A stretch of DNA of 64,000 bases from assembly GCF_000494755.1 (NCBI RefSeq), contig NC_022657.1:6114001-6178000 (forward strand). Reading direction: 5' to 3'. Positions within the stretch are counted from its first letter, which is position 1; every line of letters begins with the position of its first letter. A model generated the notes under the pieces. That model worked only from the letters and a program-made list of their open reading frames with translations. It was not told the DNA's origin and did not search any database. The translations under genes were made by a program, and so were the position numbers. Of this stretch, positions 15,933-25,213 are shown one piece after another. This DNA comes from Amorphoplanes friuliensis DSM 7358. GTDB lineage: Bacteria > Actinomycetota > Actinomycetes > Mycobacteriales > Micromonosporaceae.

Positions 15933-17204
15933 ATGACAACCGACACGGAGCTGGTGCCGCTGGGCGACGACCCGGCCGGCACGGTGCTGGCCGGTGTCGA
16001 CGCAGGCACCGGTGAGGCGTACGCGGTGAAGCTCCTCCCGGGCCGGCCCGACCGGCGGACCCGGACCGCTCTGGACGCGGAGCTGCGCACGCTCGCCGGG
16101 CTGCGCGAGCGTGCGCCGATCCTGGCCGCCGACGGGGTCGAGGATCTCGCCGACGGCCGGCCGGGTCTGCGGATGGAGTTGTGCAGCCAGTCGCTGGCGG
16201 AGCTGGTCGCGGCGTTCGGCCCGCTGAGCGTCCCGGACGCGGTGGCGCTGGGCCGGTCGCTGGCGGAGGCCCTGGCGGCCGCGCACGGGGCCGGCGTGGT
16301 GCACGGCGCGGTGACACCCGGCAACGTGTTGTTCCGCGCCTCCGGGGAGGCGGTCCTCAGCGACTTCGGCCTGGTGCTGCGCCGCGCTTTCCCGGCCGAC
16401 CCCGCGCGGGCGCTGGGCTTCGTCGCCCCGGAGACGCTGCGGGACGGCACGCTCGACGAGCGTTCCGACCTGTACGGCCTCGGCGCCGTCCTGCACCTGG
16501 CCCTGACGGGTGCCCCGCCGCACCCCGGCCGGCCCGGCGAGCCGGACAGTGAACGGCTGCTGCGGGTGCTGACCGAGCCGGTGCCGCCGATCGACCGTGA
16601 CGGGCTGCCGGCGGCCGTCGCCGAGCTGGTGGGGGCCCTGCTGGACCGCAACCCCGACCGGCGCCCGGCCGATGCCGCGACCGTCGTGCAGCGGATCGGT
16701 GGCACCACCACCGCACCGCAGCCGCGGGGTGAGCCGCTGCTGGTGTTCGGGCCGGGCCGGCGGTCACCTCTGCGGATGCCGCCCAAGGTTGCCGTCGCGC
16801 TCGCTCTCGTCGCCGCGGCGGGCCTGCTGTTCTGGGTGAACCGGCCGGACGACCTCGACATGCCCGCGCTGCCGCCACCGGCTGTCGCCTCGGCCGCGGC
16901 ACCCAGCGCCCCGACCGTACGCCTGGAGCTGGCCGAGGTCACCGACCGTGGCAACGTCGCCGACCTGGCCTGGCGCAGCAGTGAGCCGCTCAGCTTCGCG
17001 ATCATCGTCGCCGGTGAGGGCCGGCCGTCGCGCACGATCATCGCCCAGCAGGCCACGACCTATTCGGTGCCGATCGACCCGGTCCGGAAGTACTGCTTCC
17101 TGGTGCAGGCGACCAACGGCGTCGACATCTTCACCACCGCGCCGAGGTCGATCCGCGGTGCGGTGTGCAAGGAGAATCAGCCCGGTGGCCGCAGCCCGCG
17201 GTGA
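15933..17204 (+). CDS. Membrane pseudokinase of the bacterial Ser/Thr kinase family
   Basis: This 423-residue protein has a Hanks-type kinase fold at about 1-257, a single membrane helix at 286-302 and an extracellular FN3-like domain with two Cys. The beta-3 lysine (AYAVKLL, Lys33), the Asn of the catalytic loop (PGNVLF, Asn131) and the DFG motif (144-146) are kept. However, the HRD motif reads HGA (124-126), so the catalytic Asp and the preceding Arg are both missing, and the glycine-rich loop is degenerate. It is therefore likely a pseudokinase with a signalling or scaffold role. The 3' end overlaps the convergent gene at 17177 by 28 bases. Confidence 0.85.
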   Translation: MTTDTELVPLGDDPAGTVLAGVDAGTGEAYAVKLLPGRPDRRTRTALDAELRTLAGLRERAPILAADGVEDLADGRPGLRMELCSQSLAELVAAFGPLSVPDAVALGRSLAEALAAAHGAGVVHGAVTPGNVLFRASGEAVLSDFGLVLRRAFPADPARALGFVAPETLRDGTLDERSDLYGLGAVLHLALTGAPPHPGRPGEPDSERLLRVLTEPVPPIDRDGLPAAVAELVGALLDRNPDRRPADAATVVQRIGGTTTAPQPRGEPLLVFGPGRRSPLRMPPKVAVALALVAAAGLLFWVNRPDDLDMPALPPPAVASAAAPSAPTVRLELAEVTDRGNVADLAWRSSEPLSFAIIVAGEGRPSRTIIAQQATTYSVPIDPVRKYCFLVQATNGVDIFTTAPRSIRGAVCKENQPGGRSPR

Positions 17205-19246
17205 TCGATCCAGGCCCACCACCGGCGCCGGCCGCCGGACCGGGCCAGTCCACGCCGGACCGTGCGGACCAGCGACCAGGCCTCGCCGATCCGCTCCTCG
17301 GGCGGTGCGGCCCCGGACCAGAGCACCTCGTCGACGATCGGTGCGAGCCGCCGGATCTCCGTGACGGTTCCGATGTCGGTGACCGGGCCCGCGGCGGCCG
17401 CGAGGTCGCGCACGGTCATCCCGGCGGACACCGTCACCCCGTACGCCCGCAGCCGGTCGCGGATCTCCTCCCAGGCGCCGACAACCGCACCCGCACCCGG
17501 CCGCCGCCGGCGCCGCCACGAGCGCACACCCCAGGTCAGGGGCACCCCCAGCGGCCAGGCGACCAGCGGCAGGGCGAGCAGCACCAGCAGCCACGGCCGG
17601 CCCGAATCCGACGACGTGGCCGGTGCCGGCGGCGACGCCACGGGCGGTGCCGGGAGCTGGTCCGGCGGCGGCAGTGACTGCCGGGCGCGTTCGGCCAGGG
17701 CGGCCAGGCCGTTGCCGCTGGTGGCCCCGGATGCCGCGGCGCCGCCGGTCGGGTCGAGGGGCACCCAGCCGACACCGCGGACCGCCACCTCCGGCCAGGC
17801 CAGCACGTCTCCGTTGCGGACGGTGACAAACCCGTCGGGGTCCGCCTGCACCGGCATCCGGTAGCCGACCGCCAGGCGGGCCGGGATGCCCAGGAACCGG
17901 GCCAGGGCGACGTACGCCGCCGCGAACTGCTCGCTCGTCCCGCGCCTGGTGGTGAGCAGGAAGTCGGTCAGCTGCGGCCAGCCGTGCCCGGCCGGCAGCG
18001 GGGAGCCGATCGCGATCTTGTAGTTGTCCCGGAACCAGTTCTCCAGGGCCGCGGCGGTCGCGAAGGACGGCCGGTTGCCGCGCACGGCGGTGGTGGCGAG
18101 CGCCTCGACCTCGGGGGGCATCGTGCCGATCTCCCCCAGACCGCCCGGCGCGGAGGGGTCGATCGCCGCCTCGGCCAGCGTGTCCACGGCGGTCTGCGGC
18201 TGCCACCAGCTCAGGTCGTAGGTCACCGCACCGGTGGACTCCGGCAGCAGCAGCGTGCCCTGGTGCTCGGCGACCAGCGGGGTGACACCCTCGGCCCGTG
18301 ACGGCCAGGTCTGGCTCGGCAGCCACGGCCCCTGTCCCGCGGGCAGCTCGATCGTCGCGGTGCGCTCACCGGCCGGCACGGTCACCGCCGGACCTGGTGC
18401 CAGCTCGGCGCCGAGACGGCGGAACCGGCCGGCGGGCACCCAGTTCACCCCGTCGAAGCCGTCGAGCACCACCACCGGCCAGCGGTCGACGTCGGTCGCA
18501 CCCCGGACGCGGAAGACCGGCCGGAACGGGTCGCCCAGCCGCCCGGCGAGCTCGTCGAGCGGGCTGGCCAGCCCGGTGTCGGGCAACGGCGCCGCCTGGT
18601 TGCGGGCCAGGGAGAAGCGTGGCTCGCCGGCCGGGACCAGCAGCGCCGCGCCGACGGCGGCCACCGACGCCACCGCGGCCGCCGGGACGATCCGCGGCCA
18701 GGAACCCCGGAACAGCAGCGTCCCGGCGATCGCGGCGTAGACGAGAGCGGCGATCAGCGCGGGGCCGGGGGCGAGACTGGCGTAGAGCTGGGTCAGCCCG
18801 GCCAGGGCCAGGCTGGGCAGCAGGGCGGGCAGCGGGCTGCGCAGCCGGTGCAGCAGCTCGACCCCGAGCACGGCGACCAGGACGACGAGCAGTGGCACGA
18901 AGAGCAGCAGCGCCGGATCGGAGCGCGCGGGCCAGGTCGACTGCAGCACGAGCTGCCACGAGTCGGTGCCGCCGGTGACCAGCGCCCGCAGCGTGGTCGT
19001 CGTCGGCAGGCCCGCGACCGTGGTCGGCCACAGCAGCGTCTCCACGACGGCGAGGAGTCCGGCCAGGACGGCCAGCACCGGACGCCACTCCTGCAGCCGC
19101 GGCGTGGTGCACAGCAGAGCCACCACCAGCACCGCCGTGGCCGGCACCCCGACCGGCAGCAGCAGGGCGGTGACACCGAACACCGGCGCGAAGAGCATCC
19201 CGGCGCAGGCGGCGGCGAGGACCACACCGGTCGTCCGGAGCCTCAC
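17177..19246 (-). CDS. TgpA-type transglutaminase-fold membrane protein, catalytic residues lost
   Basis: This 689-residue protein starts at GTG 19246, overlapping the DUF58 gene by four bases. About six N-terminal membrane helices precede a large outside region with a transglutaminase core, then another helix and a cytoplasmic DUF4129-like tail. In the core, where the family has CEQF, this protein reads TSEQF (Ser438). Where the family has HAWPEV it reads LAWPEV (Leu482). Only the Asp of PLDPT (498) remains. It is the last gene of the FN3/MoxR/DUF58/TgpA operon. Enzyme activity is unlikely as read; a structural role is inferred. Confidence 0.88.
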   Translation of the reverse strand: MRLRTTGVVLAAACAGMLFAPVFGVTALLLPVGVPATAVLVVALLCTTPRLQEWRPVLAVLAGLLAVVETLLWPTTVAGLPTTTTLRALVTGGTDSWQLVLQSTWPARSDPALLLFVPLLVVLVAVLGVELLHRLRSPLPALLPSLALAGLTQLYASLAPGPALIAALVYAAIAGTLLFRGSWPRIVPAAAVASVAAVGAALLVPAGEPRFSLARNQAAPLPDTGLASPLDELAGRLGDPFRPVFRVRGATDVDRWPVVVLDGFDGVNWVPAGRFRRLGAELAPGPAVTVPAGERTATIELPAGQGPWLPSQTWPSRAEGVTPLVAEHQGTLLLPESTGAVTYDLSWWQPQTAVDTLAEAAIDPSAPGGLGEIGTMPPEVEALATTAVRGNRPSFATAAALENWFRDNYKIAIGSPLPAGHGWPQLTDFLLTTRRGTSEQFAAAYVALARFLGIPARLAVGYRMPVQADPDGFVTVRNGDVLAWPEVAVRGVGWVPLDPTGGAAASGATSGNGLAALAERARQSLPPPDQLPAPPVASPPAPATSSDSGRPWLLVLLALPLVAWPLGVPLTWGVRSWRRRRRPGAGAVVGAWEEIRDRLRAYGVTVSAGMTVRDLAAAAGPVTDIGTVTEIRRLAPIVDEVLWSGAAPPEERIGEAWSLVRTVRRGLARSGGRRRWWAWIDHRGLRPPG

Positions 19247-20352
19247 CCGGTCGCCTCGTTCCAGCGCCGGACGGCGTCGCCGGCCGTCTCCGCCCGCAGC
19301 ATCCGTGCCCCGGGCACGTCGAGCGGCCCGTTCATCGCCACGACGTGGACCTGGGTGAACCGGTGCCGCAGCCAGCCGGCGGGCACGAGACCCGGACCCG
19401 CGCCGCAGACGACCACGAGGGTGCCGCCGCGCCACTCCGGCAGATCGACCGGCCGGTCGTCGCGGGCCACCTCGCTGAGCGCGTCGAGCAGCCGCCGGGC
19501 CCCCTCCGCCGTCCCCTCGACCGTCAGCCGCAGGCCCGAGGAGGTCAGCAGGCTCGTGTGCTGACCGGCGCCGACAGACGCACCCAGCAACGACGCGGCG
19601 GTCTCGACCAGCTCCTCGAACCGGTCCGCGCCGGAGGCCGGCGACCGGGTGTCCAGCAGCACCGTGAACCGGCTGCGTTGCGGGTCGGCCAGGTCACGGA
19701 CCATGAGCCGGCCGGTCCGCGCGGTGGCCTTCCAGTGCAGCAGCCGCACCTCGTCGCCGGGCACGTACTCGCGGACGTCGGTGAGCTCGACCGACCCCCG
19801 CAGGGCGCTGTCGGTGACCGCGCCCTCGTGGTGGTGCCGCCGCTGGCCGCCGAACAGCACCCGGGCCGGCACCCGCCGGGGGTGGACCCAGAGGGTGGTC
19901 GTCTCCCCCGCCGCCGTCAGGGTGTTGCGGGCCAGCCCGAACGCGTCGCGGCGTTCCAGCGTGAGCGGGCCGACCGGCCACTTGCCGCGTACGCCGGTGG
20001 GCAGCTCGTAGTGCAGCACCGCCCCGGCACCGGGCAGCAGGGCGCGCACCTGGACCGTACGGGTGACCGGGCCGGCCTGATCGGTGGCGGTGAGCGGCGC
20101 CTGCCGGCGGGTGCCCGGATTGGTGACCTCGAGCCGGGCCAGCGCCGGCCGGTCACGGGTGACCCGGCTCGGATAGACCGTGCGCCGCACGGTGATCCGC
20201 AGCGAGCCGCGGGTGGTCACCACGGCGCTCAGCACCGCACCGAGCAGGGTCGCGCCGAGCACACCGGCCAGCGGATAGCGCCCCCGGAAGCCGGCCACGA
20301 GCAGCAGCACCGCGACCACGAGGAGGGCGTAACCGCGCGGGGTCACGCGCAT
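19243..20352 (-). CDS. DUF58-domain protein
   Basis: This 369-residue protein has two N-terminal membrane helices (YALLVVAVLLLVAGF, LAGVLGATLLGAVLSAVV). A beta-rich region follows, then the DUF58 signature with the conserved segment DVREYVPGDEVRLLHWKATARTG and a vWA-like C-terminal half (FTVLLDTRSPAS). DUF58 proteins occur with MoxR ATPases and transglutaminase-like membrane proteins; their exact role is unknown. The ATG at 20352 follows the MoxR stop by two bases. Confidence 0.9.
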   Translation of the reverse strand: MRVTPRGYALLVVAVLLLVAGFRGRYPLAGVLGATLLGAVLSAVVTTRGSLRITVRRTVYPSRVTRDRPALARLEVTNPGTRRQAPLTATDQAGPVTRTVQVRALLPGAGAVLHYELPTGVRGKWPVGPLTLERRDAFGLARNTLTAAGETTTLWVHPRRVPARVLFGGQRRHHHEGAVTDSALRGSVELTDVREYVPGDEVRLLHWKATARTGRLMVRDLADPQRSRFTVLLDTRSPASGADRFEELVETAASLLGASVGAGQHTSLLTSSGLRLTVEGTAEGARRLLDALSEVARDDRPVDLPEWRGGTLVVVCGAGPGLVPAGWLRHRFTQVHVVAMNGPLDVPGARMLRAETAGDAVRRWNEATG

Positions 20353-20354
20353 GA

Positions 20355-21311
20355 TCAGCCGCCCGCGCTCGCCATCGGCGTGGCGGTCGCGGCGAGCACG
20401 TCCTCGACGACCTCGCCCGCCCCGCGCAGGTTGAGCTCGGCGTCGGGGGTGAGCACGAGCCGGTGGGTCAGCACCGGGACCGCCACCTCCTTGACGTCGT
20501 CGGGCGTGATGAACCCGCGGCCGTCGATCGCGGCGAGGGCCTGCGCGGCGCGGACCAGCGCGATGCTGCCGCGGACACTGGCTCCGAAGCGGACGGCGGT
20601 GTGCTCCCGCGTCGCGGCGGCGAGCCGGACCGCGTAGGCCGCGACCGCCGGGTCGACGTGCATCCCGCGCACGGCGTCGACAGCCGTGGCGAGGGTGTCG
20701 GGGTCGACGACGGCCTTGAGGTCGTCTGCGCTGCGCCCGCCGGTGCTGCCGAGCACCACGTCGACCTCGGCCTCCTGGTCGGGATAACCGACGGTCAGCC
20801 GCATCAGGAACCGGTCGAGCTGGGCCTCCGGCAGGCGGTAGGTGCCTTCCATCTCGATGGGGTTCTGCGTGGCGACGACCAGGAACGGCCTCGGCACCCG
20901 GTGGGTCTCGGCGTCGACGGTCACCTGGCCCTCGGCCATGACCTCGAGCAGCGCCGACTGGGTCTTCGGTGTGCCGCGGTTGATCTCGTCGGCGATCACG
21001 ACGTGGGCGAAGACCGCACCGGGGTGGAAGGCGAAGCTCTCGTCGCGCTGGTGGTAGACGCTGACACCGGTGATGTCGCTGGGCAGCAGGTCGGGAGTGA
21101 ACTGGATGCGGCTCCACCGGCCGCCGATGCTCCGCGCCAGGCACCGGGCCAGGGTCGTCTTGCCCAGACCGGGCACGTCCTCGATCAGCAGGTGGCCCTC
21201 GGCGAGCAGCCCGGCGACCGCCAGCCGGACCAGCTCGGGTTTGCCCCGCACGACCTGACCGACGTTGCGGATGATCAGCGCGGCGATGCGGGCCGTCTCG
21301 GCGGGCCTCAC
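20355..21311 (-). CDS. MoxR-family AAA+ ATPase
   Basis: This 318-residue protein has Walker A EDVPGLGKTTLA, Walker B VVIADEINRGTPKTQSALLEVM, sensor-1 VATQNPIEMEGTY and a C-terminal lid. MoxR ATPases act as chaperone-like remodelers of partner proteins, often with a MIDAS/vWA protein. Here the DUF58 protein directly downstream is the likely partner. The GTG at 21311 overlaps the preceding gene by four bases (GTGA). Confidence 0.93.
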   Translation of the reverse strand: MRPAETARIAALIIRNVGQVVRGKPELVRLAVAGLLAEGHLLIEDVPGLGKTTLARCLARSIGGRWSRIQFTPDLLPSDITGVSVYHQRDESFAFHPGAVFAHVVIADEINRGTPKTQSALLEVMAEGQVTVDAETHRVPRPFLVVATQNPIEMEGTYRLPEAQLDRFLMRLTVGYPDQEAEVDVVLGSTGGRSADDLKAVVDPDTLATAVDAVRGMHVDPAVAAYAVRLAAATREHTAVRFGASVRGSIALVRAAQALAAIDGRGFITPDDVKEVAVPVLTHRLVLTPDAELNLRGAGEVVEDVLAATATPMASAGG

Positions 21312-23197
21312 CCGGCGGTCCAGAGCAGGCGGTTGGACGTCAGGCCGTCGACGGTGACCCAGACCCGCTGGCCGACACCGTTGAACGGGAACCGGTGCCG
21401 CGCCGTGAGGTTGCCCTTGTCGTCGGTGGTCAGCTCGGCTCCCGGGTTGAAGTCGCCGTAGGTGGAGGCGTGGGGGGTGATCTGGTAGGCGCTGTTCGGC
21501 TTGAAGCCGGTCATGGTGACCTTGATGAACGCACACTCCGGTGGCTCGCAGCCGTGCTCGTAGGTGGTGGTCTCGCCGCGCGAGACGACAACCGACCGGA
21601 CCGGCCTGGGCACGGGCACGGTCGCGCGCACCGTGGCCGCCGGACCGCGGCCCGCGGAATTCGAGGCCGCGACGGTGATCCGGTAGGCGACACCCACGGT
21701 GGCTCCGGTCAGCGTGGCCGAGCGGGCGCCGCCCGCCCGGTCCTGTGATCGGGCGGCGCCGCCGGACGCCGGTGCCCAGCTCACGCGGTATCCGCTGACG
21801 GCAGCGCCGTTGGCGGCGGCGGCCGACCAGCTGACCACGATGTCCTTGCCGCGGGCGCTCGCGCGCACCCCGGGAGGCATGCCGGGCGGGCTGGCCGGAA
21901 CGACCTTGCGGGCCGGCGGGTTCGTCGCCGGCCCGGTGGCGGTGGTGACGGGCGACGTCGCGACGGGGCCGGTCGGCCCGGACGTGCCGCGGGAAGGCGG
22001 GATCGACGGCGGGATCGACGGCGGGCGCACGGGCGGCACCGGCCGGGTGGGACCGGCCGACGGCGGCTGCGGCCTGTTGCTGCTCGGTGACGGCGCCGCC
22101 GCGGCGACCGGGGTCACCGCACCGGCCCGGCCGCGGTCGTCGACGACCAGCACCTGCTTGCCCTCGCCACCCTCGACGTAGACCCGGTCGTCCTCACCCC
22201 GGCTCAGCCGCGGGTCGCCGCTCTCCGGCGGCACGGGCGTGACGCTCTGCCGGCGGCCGTCGCTGTCGTAGGTGAGCACCGACCGGCGCTCGACATCGAG
22301 CAGCACGACCGAGGACCGTCCGGCGGAGGGCGGCGCATAGGTGCCGGCCGGCAGGTCCACCGTGACCGGGGCAGCGGCCGCGGTGATGTCGACGAGGTGC
22401 ATGCGGTGCTGCCGCGGATCGAGCACGGCGAGGCGGCCCCGCACGTCGGCCGCCGCGACCTCGGCATCCGCCGGCAGGTCCACCCCGATCGAGGTCGACG
22501 GCCCGAGGCCGTCGCCGGTGACGGGGCTCAGGGTGTCGGTGGAGGTGTCGACAAAAACGGGCCGGTCGTCGGCGACGGTCAGCGCGCCGGTGTGGCCGAC
22601 GGGGGCGGAGGCCGGGCACGACAGCACGTCGCTGTCGGGGCGCAGCCGGCACAGCACGTTGGTGTCGGTGCGGTGCAGCCACAGGGTGCCGTCCGGGGTG
22701 ACGACCGGCTCGCCCAGCGGCTGACCCGCGGGGATGGTCTTCGGTTCCGGTCCGAGCCGCACGACCGTGCCGGTCTCGCGGTAGACCAGGTAGGGCCCGC
22801 CCTTGGCCTCGAGCGCGACGGGACGTTCACCCGCGGGCGCGGTCAGCGTCTGCTCGACGCTCAGGGTGGACTTGCCGAACTCGGTGATCCGGGAGCTGCC
22901 GATGACATATCCCGAGGTCTCGCCCTGCACGACCTCACTGCCCGGCTCGAGGCCCTCGATGCGGGTCTGTGCGTCGACGGTCCGCGCCGAGCCGTTGACG
23001 TGGTAGATCAGATCGTCGGCGGGGCTGGCGAACCAGCGACCGGCCTGGGCGAACCGCACGCCGGGTGTGGCCGAGGACGCCCCGGACACCGCGGCGGTGA
23101 CGGCCACCAGGGCGGCTGCGACGACAAGAGCGAGCGGAATCCGCCCACGGCGACGGAACCGCGCGGCAAAGCGGCGCACAACCCCCGAGTTGGTCAC
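21308..23197 (-). CDS. Secreted or membrane-anchored FN3-domain protein
   Basis: This ~629-residue protein has one N-terminal hydrophobic helix (IPLALVVAAALVAVTAAVSG). A beta-propeller-like region of about 330 residues follows, then a Pro/Ser/Thr linker with PSIPPSIPPS repeats, an FN3 domain (PPGVRASARGKDIVVSWSAA ... GYRVSW) and a final beta domain with two Cys. The start at GTG 23197 is a judgement; a longer reading would need TTG, and a GTG at 23179 is also possible. It heads the MoxR/DUF58/TgpA operon through a GTGA overlap, so it probably works at the envelope with those proteins. Confidence 0.78.
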   Translation of the reverse strand: MTNSGVVRRFAARFRRRGRIPLALVVAAALVAVTAAVSGASSATPGVRFAQAGRWFASPADDLIYHVNGSARTVDAQTRIEGLEPGSEVVQGETSGYVIGSSRITEFGKSTLSVEQTLTAPAGERPVALEAKGGPYLVYRETGTVVRLGPEPKTIPAGQPLGEPVVTPDGTLWLHRTDTNVLCRLRPDSDVLSCPASAPVGHTGALTVADDRPVFVDTSTDTLSPVTGDGLGPSTSIGVDLPADAEVAAADVRGRLAVLDPRQHRMHLVDITAAAAPVTVDLPAGTYAPPSAGRSSVVLLDVERRSVLTYDSDGRRQSVTPVPPESGDPRLSRGEDDRVYVEGGEGKQVLVVDDRGRAGAVTPVAAAAPSPSSNRPQPPSAGPTRPVPPVRPPSIPPSIPPSRGTSGPTGPVATSPVTTATGPATNPPARKVVPASPPGMPPGVRASARGKDIVVSWSAAAANGAAVSGYRVSWAPASGGAARSQDRAGGARSATLTGATVGVAYRITVAASNSAGRGPAATVRATVPVPRPVRSVVVSRGETTTYEHGCEPPECAFIKVTMTGFKPNSAYQITPHASTYGDFNPGAELTTDDKGNLTARHRFPFNGVGQRVWVTVDGLTSNRLLWTAG

Positions 23198-23248
23198 GCA
23201 GGGAGCATAGAAGACCGCGTACAAGATCGGTCCACCGTCGATACAGGA

Positions 23249-24496
23249 TCAAGCCGTGAGCGGCAGTTCCAGCTCGAAAATTGCTCCGCCCTCCTCGGCG
23301 TTGTAGACCCGCAACGTGCCGCCGTGGGCCTGCGCGACCCAGCGCACAATGGACAGTCCGAGCCCGCTGGAGCCACCGGAGCTCTTGAACCGTTCGAAGC
23401 TCTCCCCGGCCGTCGCCGCGTCGATGCCGGGGCCGTGGTCGGCGACGGTCACCCGCCCACCGGCCACGGTGATGTGCACGATCGCCGGCTGCCCCGGCAC
23501 CCGGCCGTGGCGCAAGGCGTTGTCGAGCAGGTTGGTGATCGCCCGGCGGACCAGGCCGGCGTCGGCCTGCACCTTGCTGGGCGCGGCCGTGAGGGTGATC
23601 TCGGCGCCGCCGGGCAGGGTCTCCTCGACCACGGTGCTGACCAGCTGGTCCAGCCACAGCGGCTCGACCTCGAGCGACTCGACCCCGGCGGCCAGGCGGG
23701 CCCGCATGAGCACGCCGTCGATGATCGTTCCCATGCGCCGGGCCAGGTCGACGGCGCGCGGCAGCAGCTCGGTGCGCTGGTCGGGTTGCAGCAGGGCCGT
23801 CTCGGCCAGGGCACGCAGCGCCGCGACAGGGGTCCGCAGGTCATGGGCGGTGTCGGCCAGCAGCACCTCCTGCTGTTCGAGCGCCGCGCTCGCCGGGCGT
23901 ACGGCCCGGTCGGCCAGCACATATCCGGCGAAAGCCACCGCGGCCAGGAAGAGCAGCCCACCGGCGCACACGAGCAGCACGAACCGGCGGTGCTCGGCGT
24001 GGAACTCGGCCGGGTCGTCCATGGCCACGACCGCGCCGACGTACTGCCCCCGGGTGTTGCGGAACGGTTCGACGCGGACCCGCGCCCGGTCGCCGTTGGC
24101 GTCGCGGACATACCCGGTGAGCTCGCGGCCGGTGCCCACCGATTCCGCGGCGAGCCGGGCGGCAACACCGGGATCCACCGGTACGCAGTCCCGGCGGCTG
24201 ACGTGGCCGGCGAACCGTTCGGTCGGCCCGGGCAGGACGGCGAACTCCGGGCAGCCGGTGTTCACCTCGTCGGTGCCCACCGCGGCGGTGACGATCGTCC
24301 CGTCGTAGCTGATCAGGCGGGTGACGGCGGCGGTGACCCGGCCCAGCCGGCCGTCGAGCTCGGCCTCGCCGCGGGCCGTGTCGGCCTGGATCAGCAGCGC
24401 CGCCAGGACGATCGTGCCCACGGCGGTGATCGCGGTCAGCCAGCCCGCGAGCCACCACGGCAGCCGGCGCAGCCGGTCCAGCGGCGAGCCGGTCAT
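23249..24496 (-). CDS. Two-component sensor histidine kinase
   Basis: This 415-residue kinase has two membrane helices (near residues 15-37 and 170-192) flanking an extracytoplasmic domain of about 130 residues with two Cys. The H-box is TAHDLRTPVAALR, the N-box NLLDNALRHG, and the G-boxes are DHGPGID and GLGLSIV. The ATG at 24496 overlaps the response-regulator gene (ATGA), so the pair is translated together. The signal is unknown. The FN3-headed operon begins 51 bases downstream on the same strand. Confidence 0.93.
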   Translation of the reverse strand: MTGSPLDRLRRLPWWLAGWLTAITAVGTIVLAALLIQADTARGEAELDGRLGRVTAAVTRLISYDGTIVTAAVGTDEVNTGCPEFAVLPGPTERFAGHVSRRDCVPVDPGVAARLAAESVGTGRELTGYVRDANGDRARVRVEPFRNTRGQYVGAVVAMDDPAEFHAEHRRFVLLVCAGGLLFLAAVAFAGYVLADRAVRPASAALEQQEVLLADTAHDLRTPVAALRALAETALLQPDQRTELLPRAVDLARRMGTIIDGVLMRARLAAGVESLEVEPLWLDQLVSTVVEETLPGGAEITLTAAPSKVQADAGLVRRAITNLLDNALRHGRVPGQPAIVHITVAGGRVTVADHGPGIDAATAGESFERFKSSGGSSGLGLSIVRWVAQAHGGTLRVYNAEEGGAIFELELPLTA

Positions 24497-25152
24497 GACG
24501 CCAGCCGGTAGCCGCGGCCCCGCACGGTGTGGATCAGATCCGGCTTGCGCAGCTTGGCCCGGAGCCGGCCCACCACCACGTCGACCACATTGGACATGGG
24601 ATCGGTGGAGCTGTCCCAGCAGTGCTCGATCAGCTCGGTGCGCGGCACCGCCTGCTCCGGCCGGGTCAGCAGATATTCCAGCACCGCGAACTCCTTGCTC
24701 GTGAGGACGAGCAGCACACCGGCCCGCCGGACCTGCCGCCGCGCGCAGTCCATCTCCAGGTCGCCGTGCCGCAGCACCGACGGCCGGCCGGTGCCCGCCC
24801 GCCGGCCGAGGGTCAGCACCCGGGCGGTCAGCTCGGCCACGGCGAACGGTTTGACCAGGTAGTCGTCGCCGCCGTGCTCAAAACCGGCGACGATGTCGGC
24901 CAGGCTGTCCCGGGCGGTCAGGAACAGCACGGGCACGGCCCAGCCCTCCTGCCGCCGCCGGTGCACGTAGGTGATGGCGTCGCCGTCGGGCAGCATCCGG
25001 TCGAACACCACACAGTCGTAGTCCCCGGTGGACAGAGCCGCGTCGGCCGCCCCGATCGCACCGGTCTGATCCACGGTGAGACCGGCGCCGGCGAGCTCGG
25101 TGGTGACCGCCAGCCGCAGATCCTCGTCGTCCTCGACCACCATCACCCGCAC
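24493..25152 (-). CDS. OmpR-family response regulator
   Basis: This 219-residue regulator has a receiver domain with acidic pocket VEDDEDL, phospho-acceptor Asp51 (VVFDRMLPDGD), Thr in FLTAR and Lys in YLVKPFA. A winged-helix DNA-binding domain follows (LTSKEFAVLEYLL, VDVVVGRLRAKL, TVRGRGYRL). GTG 25152 has GGAGG eight bases upstream. It is divergent from the SARP gene across a 61-base gap. It is closely similar to the orphan regulator at 27470. Confidence 0.94.
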   Translation of the reverse strand: MRVMVVEDDEDLRLAVTTELAGAGLTVDQTGAIGAADAALSTGDYDCVVFDRMLPDGDAITYVHRRRQEGWAVPVLFLTARDSLADIVAGFEHGGDDYLVKPFAVAELTARVLTLGRRAGTGRPSVLRHGDLEMDCARRQVRRAGVLLVLTSKEFAVLEYLLTRPEQAVPRTELIEHCWDSSTDPMSNVVDVVVGRLRAKLRKPDLIHTVRGRGYRLAS

Positions 25153-25213
25153 TGCTGCCTCCGCCGTGCTCGTGTCATCGGAACCTCATCTACACCGGTG
25201 GATGGTATTGCCC

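Noticed and set aside
22397-24511. Long plus-strand frame opposite the FN3 protein and sensor kinase
   Set aside because: It spans two well-supported minus-strand genes and their intergenic gap and lacks any domain.
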